A stretch of 64,000 bases of DNA from Callipepla californica brunnescens (lineage: Eukaryota; Chordata; Aves; Galliformes; Odontophoridae). Under the pieces are notes generated by a model. It was not told the DNA's origin, did no database searches, and saw only the letters and a program-made list of their open reading frames with translations. The first letter of the stretch is position 1; each line of letters opens with the position of its first letter. The DNA lies in the NCBI GenBank assembly GCA_023055505.1, contig JALIRH010000010.1:6454001-6518000 (forward strand). Direction: 5' to 3'. The position numbers and the translations under genes are program-made. Positions 24,301 to 37,457 of this stretch are shown here, piece by piece.

Positions 24301-26095
24301 TAGTAAATATCACTGTGCTTGGGACATCATATATTCCTATGTGGGTTTTTTTTTGTCATCTGATTGTGGTTCCTGTTGAATGTGATGTGTCAGAATTGCA
24401 GACTGTTACTGCAATTGCTGATACAAACGCTTATGATATCGTTTAAAATTTCTTCCATGGTCCACTGCTATGTGCTCTGTAACTATATTTTGGTTCTGCC
24501 CTATGACTTATAACTGCATAAACTGTGCAAAGTTTTGGCTGATAATTGCTAAAGTTCACAATGGCAATATTTTTATTCTTGGAGAGGAAGAGGGGGGAAA
24601 AATGAAAGATTTTTCATGTCTCTCAGATATATTGGCCTATTCTCCAAATGACAGGTTCCTGACTGATCAACTATACCACCTGCTACTAAAGCTCAGTAAT
24701 ATTAGTCTGTGCAATGGTTTCATTCTCATCTCACACCTCAGAGATCTTGAGCTCAACCCCAGGCATCCCCTGTGTGTTTAAATCAGCTTAACGGCTCATA
24801 CAGTGTGCTGATTTCCTTGTAGGCCTCTGTTTTCTCAAAAAGTGATCACCTTTTGCCAATGCCCTCAGGATTAAACAGGGCAGTCCGGTTTTCCTTTTCT
24901 GCATTGGCTATACCTTTGTAGTCAATAAAAGACTAACTAGAAAAGAATCAGCTGATGAGAGAATCAATCTTCTGGAAGCCTCCCCACAGTTTTCTCATCA
25001 TTTTTGTGCCGTCTGTCATCTCAGATTGTAAAATGGAAACCAAAACTCAGTATGTGGGAAGACTTTTAGTGCTCCTTGTTAACAAAAACAGTAAGACCAG
25101 GGGTTTTGATCTTGTGAGTGTATAGGTAAACAGTAAGCTGTAAGTGAGCACTCTTGAAGTAGCTTTTCCATGTTTCTAATGGAGGTCTGCAAAAAATTAT
25201 CAAAGAAGTATCACAAAGGTCTCATAACATACTGTAGTGTAGATATCCATTCTGAGTAGGTCAGGTTAAATCTGAAGTTCTTCTATATAACAATACAGGG
25301 GTATCTTACAGAACAGCTGCACCATTTACCATGGTATAAAAGCCATATAAATAGAAAAGGATTGTAAAGTGTAAGTGAACTTTTTTTCTTTAGCTGCTTG
25401 CTAAGATAAAGCAGTGGTCTGTCTTGATAACTAGAATTGCACAACAAATTTTAAGTTTCTCGAATAATAGCCTGCTTTAAGATGGTTTATAATGACAGAT
25501 GGAACAACTTAAAAAAGAATTGAAGGTTCATCATAATCACCATTCTTTACAGTTCTGCATTTTTCATTCACATGTATCGCAGTAATTTACAAATATTAAT
25601 TCAGTGTTATAATCACCCACCCACGAAGCAGGTCAGCATCCCAGATTTAAAGAAGTTCAAAGTAGGGTGCCAAGAGGTTAAGAGCTGCAAGGAATTAAAG
25701 GGTCTGTTGGTATGCACCAGAAGGCTGGTGCTGGGGACTCTATTTTTTCCACACCATACTTCAAACTTCATTTTAAATCTGATTTCCTTCCCTGGACTTA
25801 AAATCTAGGGATGGGTAACATAGGATGTCCAGTGAGGTTCTGTAAGTGAATGGTATTTAGTGAGTATTTAACTCATATAACGTTAAGTATCCCAGGTGAC
25901 ACCATCACCATCCTCAACAGTGAATGTCATCCTCAAACCTGGAGAACCGTGGGCTTCTGATAAAAATGTTTCCTATAGAAGGAAAGCTCTGAAGTTTCCC
26001 ATTTTTTCCAGAAACCATGGTGCATATCATCACTTTATGGTGAAAGTCTGCAGCAGGCCTTGCCTGTTCAATTTGCCTGATAATTAATTGAGGTC

Positions 26096-27009
26096 TTTTT
26101 CAATATCTTTGTCAATGACCTGGATGAAATGATAGAATGCACTTTCAGCAATTTTGCTGAGGATATGATGCTGGGAGGAGTGGCTGACACATCAGAAGGC
26201 TGTGCTGCCATTCAGCGAGACCTAGACAGGATGGAGAGTTGAGCAGACAGGAACCTTATGAGGTTCAACAAGGGCCAATGTAGAGTCCTACAGTTGGAGA
26301 GGATTAACTGCATGTATCAGTACAGGCTAGGGACTGAGCTGCTGGAAAGGAGCTCTGCAGAGAAGAACCTGAGTGTCCTCTTGGACACCAGGTTGACCAT
26401 GTGCCAGCAGTGTGCCCATGTGGCCAAGAAGGCCCATGGCATCATAGGGTCCATTAAAAGGAGCATGGCCAGCTGGTTGAGGGAGGTGATCCTTCCACAC
26501 TTCTCCATCCTGGTGAGGCCCCATCTGGAATACTGTGTCCAGTTCTGGGCTCCTCAGTTCAAGAAAGGCATGAAATTGCTGCAGAGAGCCCAGTGGAGGG
26601 CTACAAAGATAAGTAAGGGCCTGGAACACCTCCCTTATGAGAACAGTCTGAGACCTGGGAGAAAGGAATACTGAGAGGGGATCTTGTTAGCACTGATAGA
26701 TATCTAAAGGGTGGATGCCAAGAGAATGGGGCTAGGCTCTTTTCAGTGGGCCTCAGCAACAGGAGAATGGGCAACAAGCACAAACTAGAACATACAAAGT
26801 TCTGTATGAACATAGTAAAAAAAAGTATTTAGTTTGGTGGTGATAGAGCGCTGGAATAAGCTGCCCACAGAGTCTGTGGTCTCCTTCACTGGAGATATTC
26901 ATAGCCTGCCTGGACTCTATCTTGTGTAACCTGTGCTATTGAGGCTAACAATGATGTTAGACTAAGTGATCTTTAGGAGTCCCTTCCAACCTTTATTACT
27001 CTGATCTTT
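26096..27009 (+). mobile_element. CR1 LINE fragment, longest copy in the window
   Basis: This plus-strand CR1 copy is truncated at its 5' end inside the reverse transcriptase region and runs to the element's 3' end. It ends GTGATCTTTAGGAGTCCCTTCCAACC followed by an ATTACTCTGAT remnant of the short terminal repeat. The order is the RT active-site region (from 26108), the ORF2 C-terminus (to about 26680) and the 3' UTR. The 3' UTR shows the usual GGTGGTGATAGAGCGCTGGAA and CTGCCCACAGAGTCTGTGG blocks. It has a nonsense codon at 26240-26242 and rearrangement near 26645-26700, so it is inactive. Divergence suggests an old insertion. Confidence 0.95.
26108..26674 (+). pseudogene. CR1 ORF2 reverse transcriptase C-terminal remnant
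   Basis: One reading frame covers this part apart from a single TGA at 26240-26242. It reads I-F-V-N-D-L-D-E, then N-F-A-E-D-M-M-L-G-G-V-A-D, then A-A-I-Q-R-D-L-D-R before the stop. It resumes with M-R-F-N-K-G-Q-C at 26258 and continues through S-S-A-E-K-N-L, V-R-P-H-L-E-Y-C-V-Q-F-W-A-P-Q-F and A-T-K-I-S-K-G-L-E-H-L. These are hallmark CR1 ORF2 blocks. The catalytic box F-A-D-D of this LINE clade is F-A-E-D here (26153-26164), so one metal-binding aspartate is replaced. The frame is lost at 26674 by an indel in the segment that normally reads L-F-S-L-E-K. The endonuclease and N-terminal RT domains are absent. Confidence 0.93.
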
Positions 27010-30000
27010 GTCCAATAAGGATTGCAAGAGCAGTAAAAATTGAGACACACCCCTCCTGCAGCTTATCACTAGCTAAATCACAGCTAGTAGATGGGAACCT
27101 ACTAAGAACAGTACTACTAAAATACAGCTGATCAACAGCTGCACGTGTGATGAATTTTTTATATTAAAAGCATAGTGGTAAAGAAATAGGTATGTGAAAG
27201 AAGGCCACCTATCTTGTAGTGTTTTGTAATTCCTGTGGAAGTCCATTTCACAGCACTGAATCTGAGAAATTCAGAAAAGTAGTAGAGGGTTTCTGCTCTT
27301 CTTTTAGCAGAGATTTGGAATCTGAAATATGTAGCTTTTTCTGGGTCACTTAAAGCCCAAGCGACTTCATTGCACAGCAGACAAGTCTCTCCTCATAAAA
27401 TAAACAAATAAAACTGAAGGCTTTTAAATGAGTCTTAATCTACTTCAAAGCTATAGAGAATAGTGGTGGGTTAGATCTCAGCGTTGGACTCCAGAAATAT
27501 AGAAGGATTCCTGAGCTTGGGGCATGGTGCCACCAAGATTTGAGTAACTGTGATGGTTCTTCATAGTAATTCTGTATCACTTAATTCCTCGACAGCTCCA
27601 GATGGTTGCTGATCATACGGGGCTGCTTCAATGTCTGTTTTGGAGACCTTTGCCAGAAAAACTGTTCTAGAAAATATATTAAAGGATATTCATCTTTTGG
27701 TAATTACTTCAGGGCTCTTTTATAGAGGAGAGTGGGGGAAAAAGATGTATTTGATGACTGTTTCCCTTACTATCTCAGTTATTTTTAAAGACAGAAGAAA
27801 CGAGAACTGTTACAATTTCAGGGACTTTAGGGGCAGCCAAACTGGTTTGGGCTGCTGTGAATGTTGTCTCAGCTTCTGCTCAATTGTCAGATTGATGATA
27901 CCTACTCTAGCAGTGCCAGCTTGCAAACCCCATGGCATTTGGCAGGTATGAATACAGATTTTGATTAAAAAGACTCTTTATCTTTTAAATAATAATTTTA
28001 AAAGTATACTGCTATTCAGCATAATTCAGAAGCTGCTTTGTGGTCATTTCAAGTTGACATCTGCCAGGTGGCTGCTCTCCTTTCTTACCCCACTGAATCA
28101 AAGTTTCTCACAGGATTGTTACAGATTAAACTACTGGTCAGAGAGTCTCTCTCTTTAGGGCCACTTCACCAGGTTCACAGATCTACCGTTATGTTCTGGA
28201 CTTCTGCCTAAATCATCTTTTGAAGAAAATCTCTTTATATGGGGCTTACATTGTGGTTGTATACACCACACTACGACTGTTTTTTTTCTGAATTAACTTC
28301 AATACTTTATCTATATTGTGAATTTACAACTTGCCAAATCCATGCTCTGGAAAATAATATAATAATAGCTCCTAAGTATAACTCTTACAAAGTTGTTCAG
28401 CTTGCATTAACTGTTTCCAGATGCCACCGAAAATATTTTGTTTTGAAGAGTCGCTTCAAAACACATCAAAAGAAGTGCTACCGTTTATTTCACTTGATAA
28501 TATTAACAGCTACGTTACCCTAAACATTGAACCTTGCTTTATCTGAATGCAGGTAGCATATTCTTGCATCAAGAATCAAAATCAGAATTTGTAAGGAAGT
28601 GCCAGGGAATGCCTCACTGACATTTTTACCAGAAATATTTTTAATTGGATGTATGTACTGATATTTTTCTTCTGACTTAGTGAGCAGATAAGCTTTATCT
28701 TTGAGGTTGTTATAGACTAACAGTGTATGGGTGCATCTGCTAACACTTCAAATAATATTTGGCAATCTACCACTGATTTCATTTTTCATTTTCATTTAAC
28801 CTTATAGATTTTGTATGGTCTGAATCAAGTCTGAAAGAAGTTGAAATGGTCTCTTTCTCCTTCGTAGGTGCAGTGTAGTTGCTTTTTGGGTATACTATAC
28901 TATTCGGTATATATAACTTATGAAGTGTAGTGAAAACAAAATATATTTGATTTATTAAAACAATTGAAAATTTGGACACTCCACATAGTAGGCCAAAAAT
29001 AGAGGTGCAGTTTTTATTGTTGGACCATAGTACTACAAGAAATGCTTTGGTTTTGTAACATCTTCATATGTTCAGTTATGTTTCTAGTTTGTTAAATTTG
29101 TTACCTTATTTCTTATCTATAAATTTAAATACAAGATACACAAACTTCAGTGCAACACAGTGGAAGGTTCAAACTGCCCAGATCCATGAGCTGTTGTCAG
29201 CAGAGCTTACCTTTTTCAGAGGAATATAAAAATTTAAGTACAAAGAACAGGATGGGTTCATCACCTACATACTCCTTCTGTTGTTTGTTTGGTAGCAGAC
29301 TATAATTATAATACATAACTCTGACTTCCGTAGAAAAGTTCTGAAAATATTTAGTATAAGAATTTCTTGTCACAGCTTTTACTGTGTTTTTCCTGATATA
29401 AATTGGTTAGTCTTATACAACTTCTTAAAATGAGTTTTCTCTCTGTTATGCTACAAAAATCAACTTGTACAGGGCAAAACTTAAGATGAAAAATATTCTC
29501 AAATCAAAACCCCTTCCAGATTTGCTTTTGGTTGTCCCAAGGTAATTTTCCTGCTGCAAATGCATTTCTTAGATAGCTTACTCAGAATCTACTGTCTTCT
29601 TACTGCTAATCCAACATTATGTGCCATGGCATCAAAGCCCCTACAATTCACTCCTTGGAACACTCGGAAGCTAACATCCAATTAAACCCAGAAAAAGTCT
29701 TCTATCTCCTGAGCACACATATCGTGGAGGACCTAATTTAAAGCAGGCTAGAGTATAGGTTTATATTGTGAGGCATCTTTTCTGCATGCAAAGCAGTCTT
29801 GATAAAATGAGATACCTACATAAGCACACAAAATCTCTAGGTATAGCTCAATTAATTGAAGCTAGGAGAATTATTCTTTGGCTCCCCACGAGTCACATAT
29901 CATGGCTTTTACTAGAGGGCATTTGCTACAATGGCTATCATTTCTGCATTCTCATCAGAGAATAGTTGTCCAGGTGTGTTTGTTGCCGTCTGGTGTCCAT

Positions 30001-31012
30001 TGGCACACAGGCATAGGATTAGGCGTGCAACAAACAAGTCATTCCTACACTAGAGGGAAAAAATGAATAATGTGAAGAAACAACTGAATGGATAAGGATT
30101 AGCATTTACTCTGTGTAGCAGTCAGTCCAGATTGCAGAAATAATGGTGTACCTGTCAATCACTGGCTTAGCTAAAACATTGCATGCATCAACATCTGCCA
30201 GCATTGTCATGTGGAACCTTTCAGAACATTATGTAAAGAATAGAAATCATTGCTTAAAGTGTCTTTATTTTTCCCTTGTTTGAATATTTCTCACATATAG
30301 TAAATATAAAAAGATAAACTGAACGAATGGAATGCAATAAGGGTGGGGGAATTGAATTTAAAAGACAGGCTAGAGAATACAGAATCTCCACAGCACAAAA
30401 TGAATGATGGATTATGAATTTGTTAAAACCATGTCATGTGGGGTTGAAATATACTGAACTGCTTCTGTGTGTAAGGTAGCTGTAGTTTAAGTTAATGTTG
30501 GGATTGCATCACTGCAGCATTCAGGAGCACAAGCATATTTTAATAGAATATAAGGAATATGGGTGTTTTGCAGGAACCCAAGTGCAGTGGAAGGTCTGAA
30601 ACATGCTCCTTAGCAGACAGCTAAGCTGCCTTGTTTTCAGGATGAGCTCTTGTGTGCTGGAGTGGGTGACACCCCTTCTCAGAGCACCTTCCTCTGCTCT
30701 CTGGTAAATAACTGCAAGCTCACAGACTCGAGGTGAAGTAGCAATCAAAAAAGAATGTTCTTGGTCAAAACGTATTTAAAATTATGCAGGAAGCAGCATT
30801 TTCCTGAGATCAAGCAGATCTGTCAGGTTTTAATTTCTTATTTTTGGGGAGATATAATAGCCCATTTTGTCAAGAAACAAATTGAGTTAAAAATGGTATG
30901 TCATTTAAAAACATGAAGTAGTTACAGCAAAAAGGCAAAGCCACAAGCTAGATACTTCAGATTATTAAAACAAGAAGCTTTTCAAACAGCAGAACTCCAT
31001 CTCTCTCTTTTG

Positions 31013-31030
31013 TTTTTTTTTTTTTTTTTT
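31013..31030. repeat. Poly-T tract
   Basis: An 18-base T run in a wider pyrimidine-rich context; probably length-variable. No retroposed body was recognised next to it. Confidence 0.9.
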
Positions 31031-34000
31031 ATGAAAATGTGTTTTTATATTTATTATTCTGATGTGGGAATTAGAAACAGTCTTAAATAAGGAAAAGCCT
31101 TAAGTTCGCTCAGGGTAAGAAAACAGCTTTCTACCAACTTCTTCCTATTATAATGCATTCTGTTTCAGGTATGTGTTGCTTTCTGGTTTTATGCTGCCAT
31201 TTCCTTTTCCCACTCCTTCCTTTCCCCTTTTCTGACTTTCAAGTTGGAAAGAAATATTGCAGAGCTAAAGTTGGGAAAATAAAACTTCACCTTTTAATAG
31301 TTTTGAAGATTATTATTCTTTATTGTTTTTATTTTCTCAGCTGTCTGTACTTCATTGATCTGTTGCTTAATAATGTCTTAGGCCTTTTTTTTCCCCACAT
31401 CCTGTATTTGTGTAATCTTTTTCTCTTCTTACTCTTTTTGTTAACTTCATGATTGTTAAGATGTTTTTTGTTTGTGTTTTATTTTTTTATTACTATTTTT
31501 TGCCTTGAGTGAGAGTAGGGTTTTTGAAAAATTATTTTTTCTGTTTTGGTTTTGTCTTCTTTCAGTTCTTTTTCATTGTCCTCTGACATGAATATGAGCA
31601 AAGAGAATGCTTTGAGATATTCATTTTTGCTTTTAGCTTATTTTCTTTATATTTTCTCTAAATCCATTTGACTTGGCCTAACCTCCATTTCCCAACTCTC
31701 CCTTCTCATTTCCCTCTAGCCTCCAGTTTCCCTCTTTGCAGCCATCCTTTCATCTGAATAGTTTTCCTTGCTTTCTTCCCACTTTTTCCTTTGATTGCTG
31801 CTTTACATAGGAGAAAGCAGCCTTACCAAATGGCAGCAGTACAGCTGCCTCATCCCACGCTGAAAGGGACAAAGAGAAGAGTAAAGAACAGAGAATAATG
31901 AAAGAGGTAATGAGTTAAGTGTACTAAGAAGACTGATGAAAGAAAGAATGCCAATCAAGATAAGGAGGGCAAAGTAAAAGAGAGTATTTGGGAGGAGAAG
32001 AATTGAAATCCAGAGTGACTATAGGGAAAGAGAAAAGAGACAGTGATGAGAAATGAAGGGTGTCAGTCTGGATGAATCCAGTACAAATAAACCTTGCAGG
32101 AGAAAATAAGATAGAAGATAGGATCTGTAGGTCCCTCTATGTAATTCTGTTCTTTCCTTCCTCTGGTTCCCCTCGTTAGGGTTCCCTCAGAGCCAGAGGG
32201 AGTATGCACACATAAGATTCAGGCAGATTTGGCATTTCGGATTTCCCTTCCCTTTTCCTTTCTTTTCCCTTGCACCACACTTGCACCCTGTGAGTAGAGT
32301 TCCGTTGTGCAAGGTCATTTGAATATTTTCTCAGAATTACAGAATGGTGTATTGATCCCATAATTATTCAGTGACTGTAGTTACTTCTGAGGTTTTGTCG
32401 CATTGTATAAATTTATTTAAAATGATATGAAATACAGGATGAAAATACTGGGGAGTATGTTGAAGGTCAGAAATAACAACAACAACAAAAACCTGCGATA
32501 TTACAGTTGTTTACTTCAGCCGTGGTTTCTTTGGTTCCTTCTTCAAAAGTAGATGTGGAACATTTTTAGAGACACAAGAGATGTACACTAGTCTTCCACT
32601 GAAAGTCAAAAGGAGCTGGGTGCCTTTGAAATTGTTCCTTAAATGTATAAAACATGCTCTGTGTTTGTTTTGTGATATAAATTAATTTTTTTCCATGCAA
32701 TGAAGTAGACCTTATTTATTACATTATGTTCTAAGATTTACTTCGTCACGTTATATTTCAGTATTCTTAGACAACAATGAAAAAGATGATGGGAAGTGCA
32801 ACTTTTGCATAGTTCACATTATTATTTTGTATTATTTATATTACAACTTTACTTCGGGATCTCTGTGAAGACACTGAAATCTTACTTCAAGGGGTTTTGC
32901 ACAAATAGGAAAAGGCAATCTTTGTAATGGGGATTGTATTACCCAAACAGATGAGGTGAACAAATGGAGGAGATGATCACACGTAATAAAGATCTGTTGT
33001 TTTGCAATATCAAATCATTAGCATAGAAAGAAGCGCATGAACAATCTTATACTTGTCCAATGTCCAGGCAGTGGATCACATTTATTCTCTCCAGTTCAGT
33101 GTATTTTTCTGGTTGTTGGTTGTTTTTCTGACTCTGGAAGCTTCATGATTTTTACACTTGATCTGTAACCCTCTTTTTGTCTTTGCAAAACTGGTTATTG
33201 TACCTCTAGTTTCTTAAAAGCCTTTTTATTTTTTAGAACCTCCTACCTATATCAGGCATTTATGCTTATGCTCCTCTAGGCCTCTTTGCCACCTCTGTTT
33301 ATGACTTTGCTATTCACATGGCTTTTGCCATCTTCTGCAACAATATCAGTTTCAGAGTTGGTGGCAGACAAAATGGAAGCTCTTCTGTTCCAATTGAATA
33401 TTGAATCTGTGAACTTCAAATCAGTGTGATGAGCTTACTCCAGTGGCAGTGGATAGAAATGGTAGAAGAAAAGAAACATTTAATCATAGTCATGTAAAAG
33501 CTTATGTCAGTAATTGATGCTTAAATGGTTAATAGCAACAAAAGAACTGAAGTATTCTGGTGAGAAAATCAATGTCTAGTTGAAACCAGAGCAATGTGGA
33601 GTCATTTTTAAGATAGAAAAGAACAGAATCCGATCAGAAAACAAATATTCTTTGCCCCTGAAAAAGAAAAATTCAACACAACAATTGTGCAGTAGTATTT
33701 GTGTGAAAAGACTTTACAGAAATAGATATTAATTCACACCAAAATTTTCAAGAACTAGTTCTCACTCTGTCCTAGAAATTTATCTATATAAATCTGTAAA
33801 AGCATTGTATAATTTTATAAAAGCATATTGATCAGTATTGGTGAATATATCATTCTATTATTATTATCAGTGTGCAAATGTCTGCACACTACATATACAC
33901 AAAGTATCTGAGCATACTATTGTGTGTTTGCTACTGCCCAGTGGTCCCTCGTGGACAGGATGTCAGATCTATTTATGTATTTCTTTAGGTATTGCCCTAT

Positions 34001-34545
34001 TAGCCTAGTGCTAGCTTGGGAAGAGGATATACCCCTACGCTGTTGTTATAGAAAGAATGTTTCTACCCTGTAGGAGAAAAGATGCCCTGTGCTTTTGGAA
34101 ATGAAGGTTGCGAGCCCTGTTCTCCAAGCTGTATGCATGTTGCTAGCTGCTGACCATGGTTAAATGTATTCAGCCAATGGCTTGTATACACTGGAAAGCC
34201 TTTTCTCCTAAAGAATTTCTTTGTTCTGTTTTTATTTCTATAAAATTACTAATGTTCCCAGGAACTCATAAGCATACACAAACCTGAACCACTTCACCTA
34301 CTCTCAGAGATATGACAAGCTTATTTTCAAGTGTACAGTTCTCCTACAGCTGCTGTACAAAAGATCATATTTATAAAGCCGATCTCTTATCTGAAGGAGT
34401 AGCTTCATTATTCTACTTCATTGCCTGATAGCCCCGGCTCGGAGAGCTGTGTGAATGGTAACCACAAAGCTGTTCCATTATTTAACTCTAAGCTGCTCTC
34501 CATGACTCTCTCTGGGTGGATTTCATCATTTTCCTCCATGTAGGA

Positions 34546-34561
34546 TTTTTTTTTTTTTTTT
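34546..34561. repeat. Poly-T tract
   Basis: A run of about 16 T bases bordering a segment raised as possible regulatory DNA; no transposon attached. Confidence 0.9.
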
Positions 34562-37395
34562 AGTTTGTTCATATTTGAAGAGAAAAATAAAGAGAAATGG
34601 GGAATAAAAAACTTGGTGAGGCCAATTTTACCAGTCTCGGAGCCCCTGCAAAGCCATTCATTTGGTGCCCTTGATTATGGTAAAGGTAGAAGTACCACTT
34701 TCATTCTCTTTTTCCTTAAAGGTGCTTTGTTTTGAAGGAGAGCAATGATAAAAGTCAACAGCGGGTTTCAAGTCTGAGTTGTATGGATGGAATTTTTTGA
34801 GCATTTCATTTAATGTGAAAATATTTGAAGTTCTTGTTTGCTTGTTTTTTATTGTTTGTTTTTGTTTTTCTTTTTTTTTTTTAGTCAATGGGCAGGTTAA
34901 GATGTTTACAGGGTATTTACAAGCAGCAATTATTATTTTTTTAACATGTTAACAGTATGCATTTCTAGATGATTTATAGGGAAAATGTGTTTTAAATCTG
35001 GCTGTATCTGAGTAGAAAATAACAACTGCATGTAAGTTAAATGTAAATTCTTATAACGTGAGACAATGTTTTTGAGTAGGTTTACATTTTATTATGTTAA
35101 CTGCCTTGTTTTTATCTGATCTATACAACTGCTGCTATTTTACTGTTTTTACAGATTAACCTCTTTGCAAACTTAGATTTGTCGTTTATAAATTAAAGCA
35201 ATATAAATACTATCTCCCGCCATTCTGACATTTTTGTAAGGAATCTTTTCAAATAAATCGTGTTCTTTTTTCTAAATCATCAGAATAAACCATATTCTAC
35301 TACAAGTTGTTAAATAACCTTCACAATTATACCTTCATGTATAATCAGGCTTATGCTACCTGTTAGTTGTGGACTCAAATACATATTTACAGGGGAAAGG
35401 AAGGCTTCGTAACCTCCCTTATTAGCAGTTTCCTATGGGCAGCAATATGCCTTCCTCCTGTGCATTCTCAAGGCAGGCTGGGGGCTCCCTGCCCAATACA
35501 GGAGGGGCTGCAGGGCTCCTACATTGCTGCTTCAAACTCTGGCTGTGCCTATGTCCTCCAGTCTCCTCCATATGCCTTTAAGTCAGTGTCTGCTCAAACC
35601 TCAGCAAATGTTAAAACTGAGGTGGCAATTCTTCATTAGTAGGTTACTGTCAAGTAACTGCTAAGCATTTATTGCTTGAGTTGTAATTCTGACCTTTTTT
35701 CCCTGCAACACTAATGCAAGGGATTAAAGTCGTCACTGTAACTCCTCTGCCTATGCCACCATCAGTTCCCAGACTTGGCAACCATGCTTGTGAAGGTCAA
35801 AAAAAGCCCCACTTTTATCTATAACAACACAAATATTTGTCTAACTGGCAGAAGCCCAGCAGTCTTACTGATGCTGTAGCATAGGTGTCGCAATTCAGTG
35901 CTCCCTCATCTGCTGGCTTGGACCTCGTGGGAGCATTCCTGATGGTACTTTTATGGAGGGAGGAGTACCATGGGGATTTTACCATTCTAGAAGCATCTGC
36001 TCAACCAGAAAGATATGTAGAGGAATAAGGAGCTGGGTGCTCCACTGCTATGACGATTTTCTAGGCTAGAGTACTATCAGAGGGACTTGGGGAATTGTAG
36101 TCACGGATGTGGCTATAGTGGTAATTCCTTAATGTTTATCAGCCTCCAGGCATTATTGAAATAGTAAAATTAAAGAACCATATTGATTGTGGATAGGTTT
36201 TGCCGTAGAGTTCCTGCTGAAAACATCCGCCTTTGGTACTCCCCACTTCATCTGTGAGGTCTGAATTGCAATCTTGTTGGTGAATAATTATCTTGTCTCT
36301 TTCAAATCTCTGGGGGTATAAACAACTTTCCTTTGCATGTGCACTGAGTGAACCAAGCTGAGGTAAAAAATGTCTCTATAAAAGTTATTCTACTCTGTTT
36401 GGAAAATGCTGCTGAATCTTAACAGAAGTTTCAGCCTTCAAAAGACTTTGTTTTCAATCTAGCAAAGATCCATACTACATCTTTCAGAAAGTCTTTTTTT
36501 CCCCTTTGGACTGGACGTATGCTCATGGTTAAGTAAATGCTTTAAGTGCTTCTAGCTAAGTAAGTTAAGTCTTCACAGGCATAGTTAGGGGTGAGATGAC
36601 AGGAGGGCTGCTTTAATCCAATTCACCCCACCACAAAAGCATCTGAGAAATCACATTGCCTAGAGAAGACAACTTAAAAAAATCCTAATGTGTTTGGAAA
36701 TTGTTTAATTTGTATGTTGAAATATTCTTCCTGAATGCATAGACATACATAAAGATTGTTAACTCTCTAGCCTTCATCCTCTGGCACTCAATTTTGCAGT
36801 TTTTATAAAAAGCATGCTTACATTAGTTTAAATGCCAGAGTGTCCGTATCTTGCAGCAGCTGAAGAACAGAGTTGAATGGACAGGAGTCCCTTCTATTAC
36901 TGGTACCCCAACACCGATAGGATTTTATCTTCCTTGTATCCAGGCCTCGGTGTCAGTTCCCTAGATTAAAGTGTCTTCATGTATAAAAGCCTGTACAGCG
37001 TTGCTTTTAAGCTTCAGATTAGTTTTAGGGTGTATATTAATGTAGTTTGTAAGAACTTGAGATTTTTTTTTGATGGAATTAATTCCTTTTGAGTTTGCAG
37101 AATACTCCTAAGCTAGCATGGATGTGTTAGAGCAGGTGAGGCTGAGAGGTGCTAACTGGCTGTCAGAGTCAGGCACAGACCTTGCTGTGGCAGCAAGTGT
37201 GCCAAGCACGTTGAGACTCGTAAGCAGCTCTCAGTGCTCCTGGGAAATGCTCTGGGAACACGGCTTAGTGACAGGCAGTGTTTGGACTTTTGGATTACAG
37301 CAAAAGTTTAGTTACAACTTTTAATGCTCAGTTTAAACACTCCTGGTCTGGGGATGTAGCATTTGGTGACTGTGATATAATTGTCACAAAGGACG

Positions 37396-37457
37396 TGATC
37401 CAGCACATGGGTAAGTCAAGGGGGCAATTTTATTGACTTCAGTCGGTGTTGGATGAA
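37396..37457. repeat. Imperfect palindrome, probable relic of an amniote interspersed repeat
   Basis: The left arm TGATCCAGCACATGGGTAAG (with TCAA after it) matches the reverse complement of the right arm, which reads TTCATCCAACACCGACTGAAG (with TCAA after it), around a short GGGGGCAATTTTA centre. About 16 of 24 positions agree. The wording (GATCCAGCAC and ATTGACTTCAGT) resembles the palindromic old repeats common in bird, crocodilian and turtle DNA. The symmetry is seen directly; the family assignment is from memory of the pattern and is less sure. Confidence 0.6.

Larger units (their letters stand above)
19076..26095. other. Long gene-free stretch with simple repeats
   Basis: No exon or RNA gene was recognised. 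It contains (TTTA)n near 20991, (TAA)n near 21356 and an AT-rich (TATATTTA)-like patch near 20252-20278. The 21170-21340 part is locally richer in GC and 20420-20540 is of higher complexity; neither contains an open frame with recognisable content. Open frames at 24470-24781, 25572-25808 and others carry no identifiable domain. Confidence 0.5.
27010..37395. other. Long gene-free stretch, unique DNA with homopolymers
   Basis: No exon, RNA gene or transposon was recognised. T tracts lie at 31013-31030, 34546-34561 and about 34870-34883, and a short (AAC)n near 32473. A 55-codon open frame after a pyrimidine tract and AG at 33236 was considered as an exon and rejected. Segments at 34380-34700 and 35140-35280 have the higher-complexity look of regulatory DNA. 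The 31180-31520 part is strongly pyrimidine-biased, which inflates the open frame at 31153-31452. Confidence 0.5.

Noticed and set aside
26317..26813. Minus-strand open frames over the CR1 copy
   Set aside because: Antisense shadows of CR1 ORF2, whose plus-strand frame carries the family motifs.
33237..33405. A 55-codon open frame directly after a pyrimidine tract and AG, ending in a stop, as if a terminal exon
   Set aside because: No recognisable domain or family, no upstream partner exon was seen, and frames of this length are expected by chance in 64 kb. A codon-conservation test would be needed to revive it.
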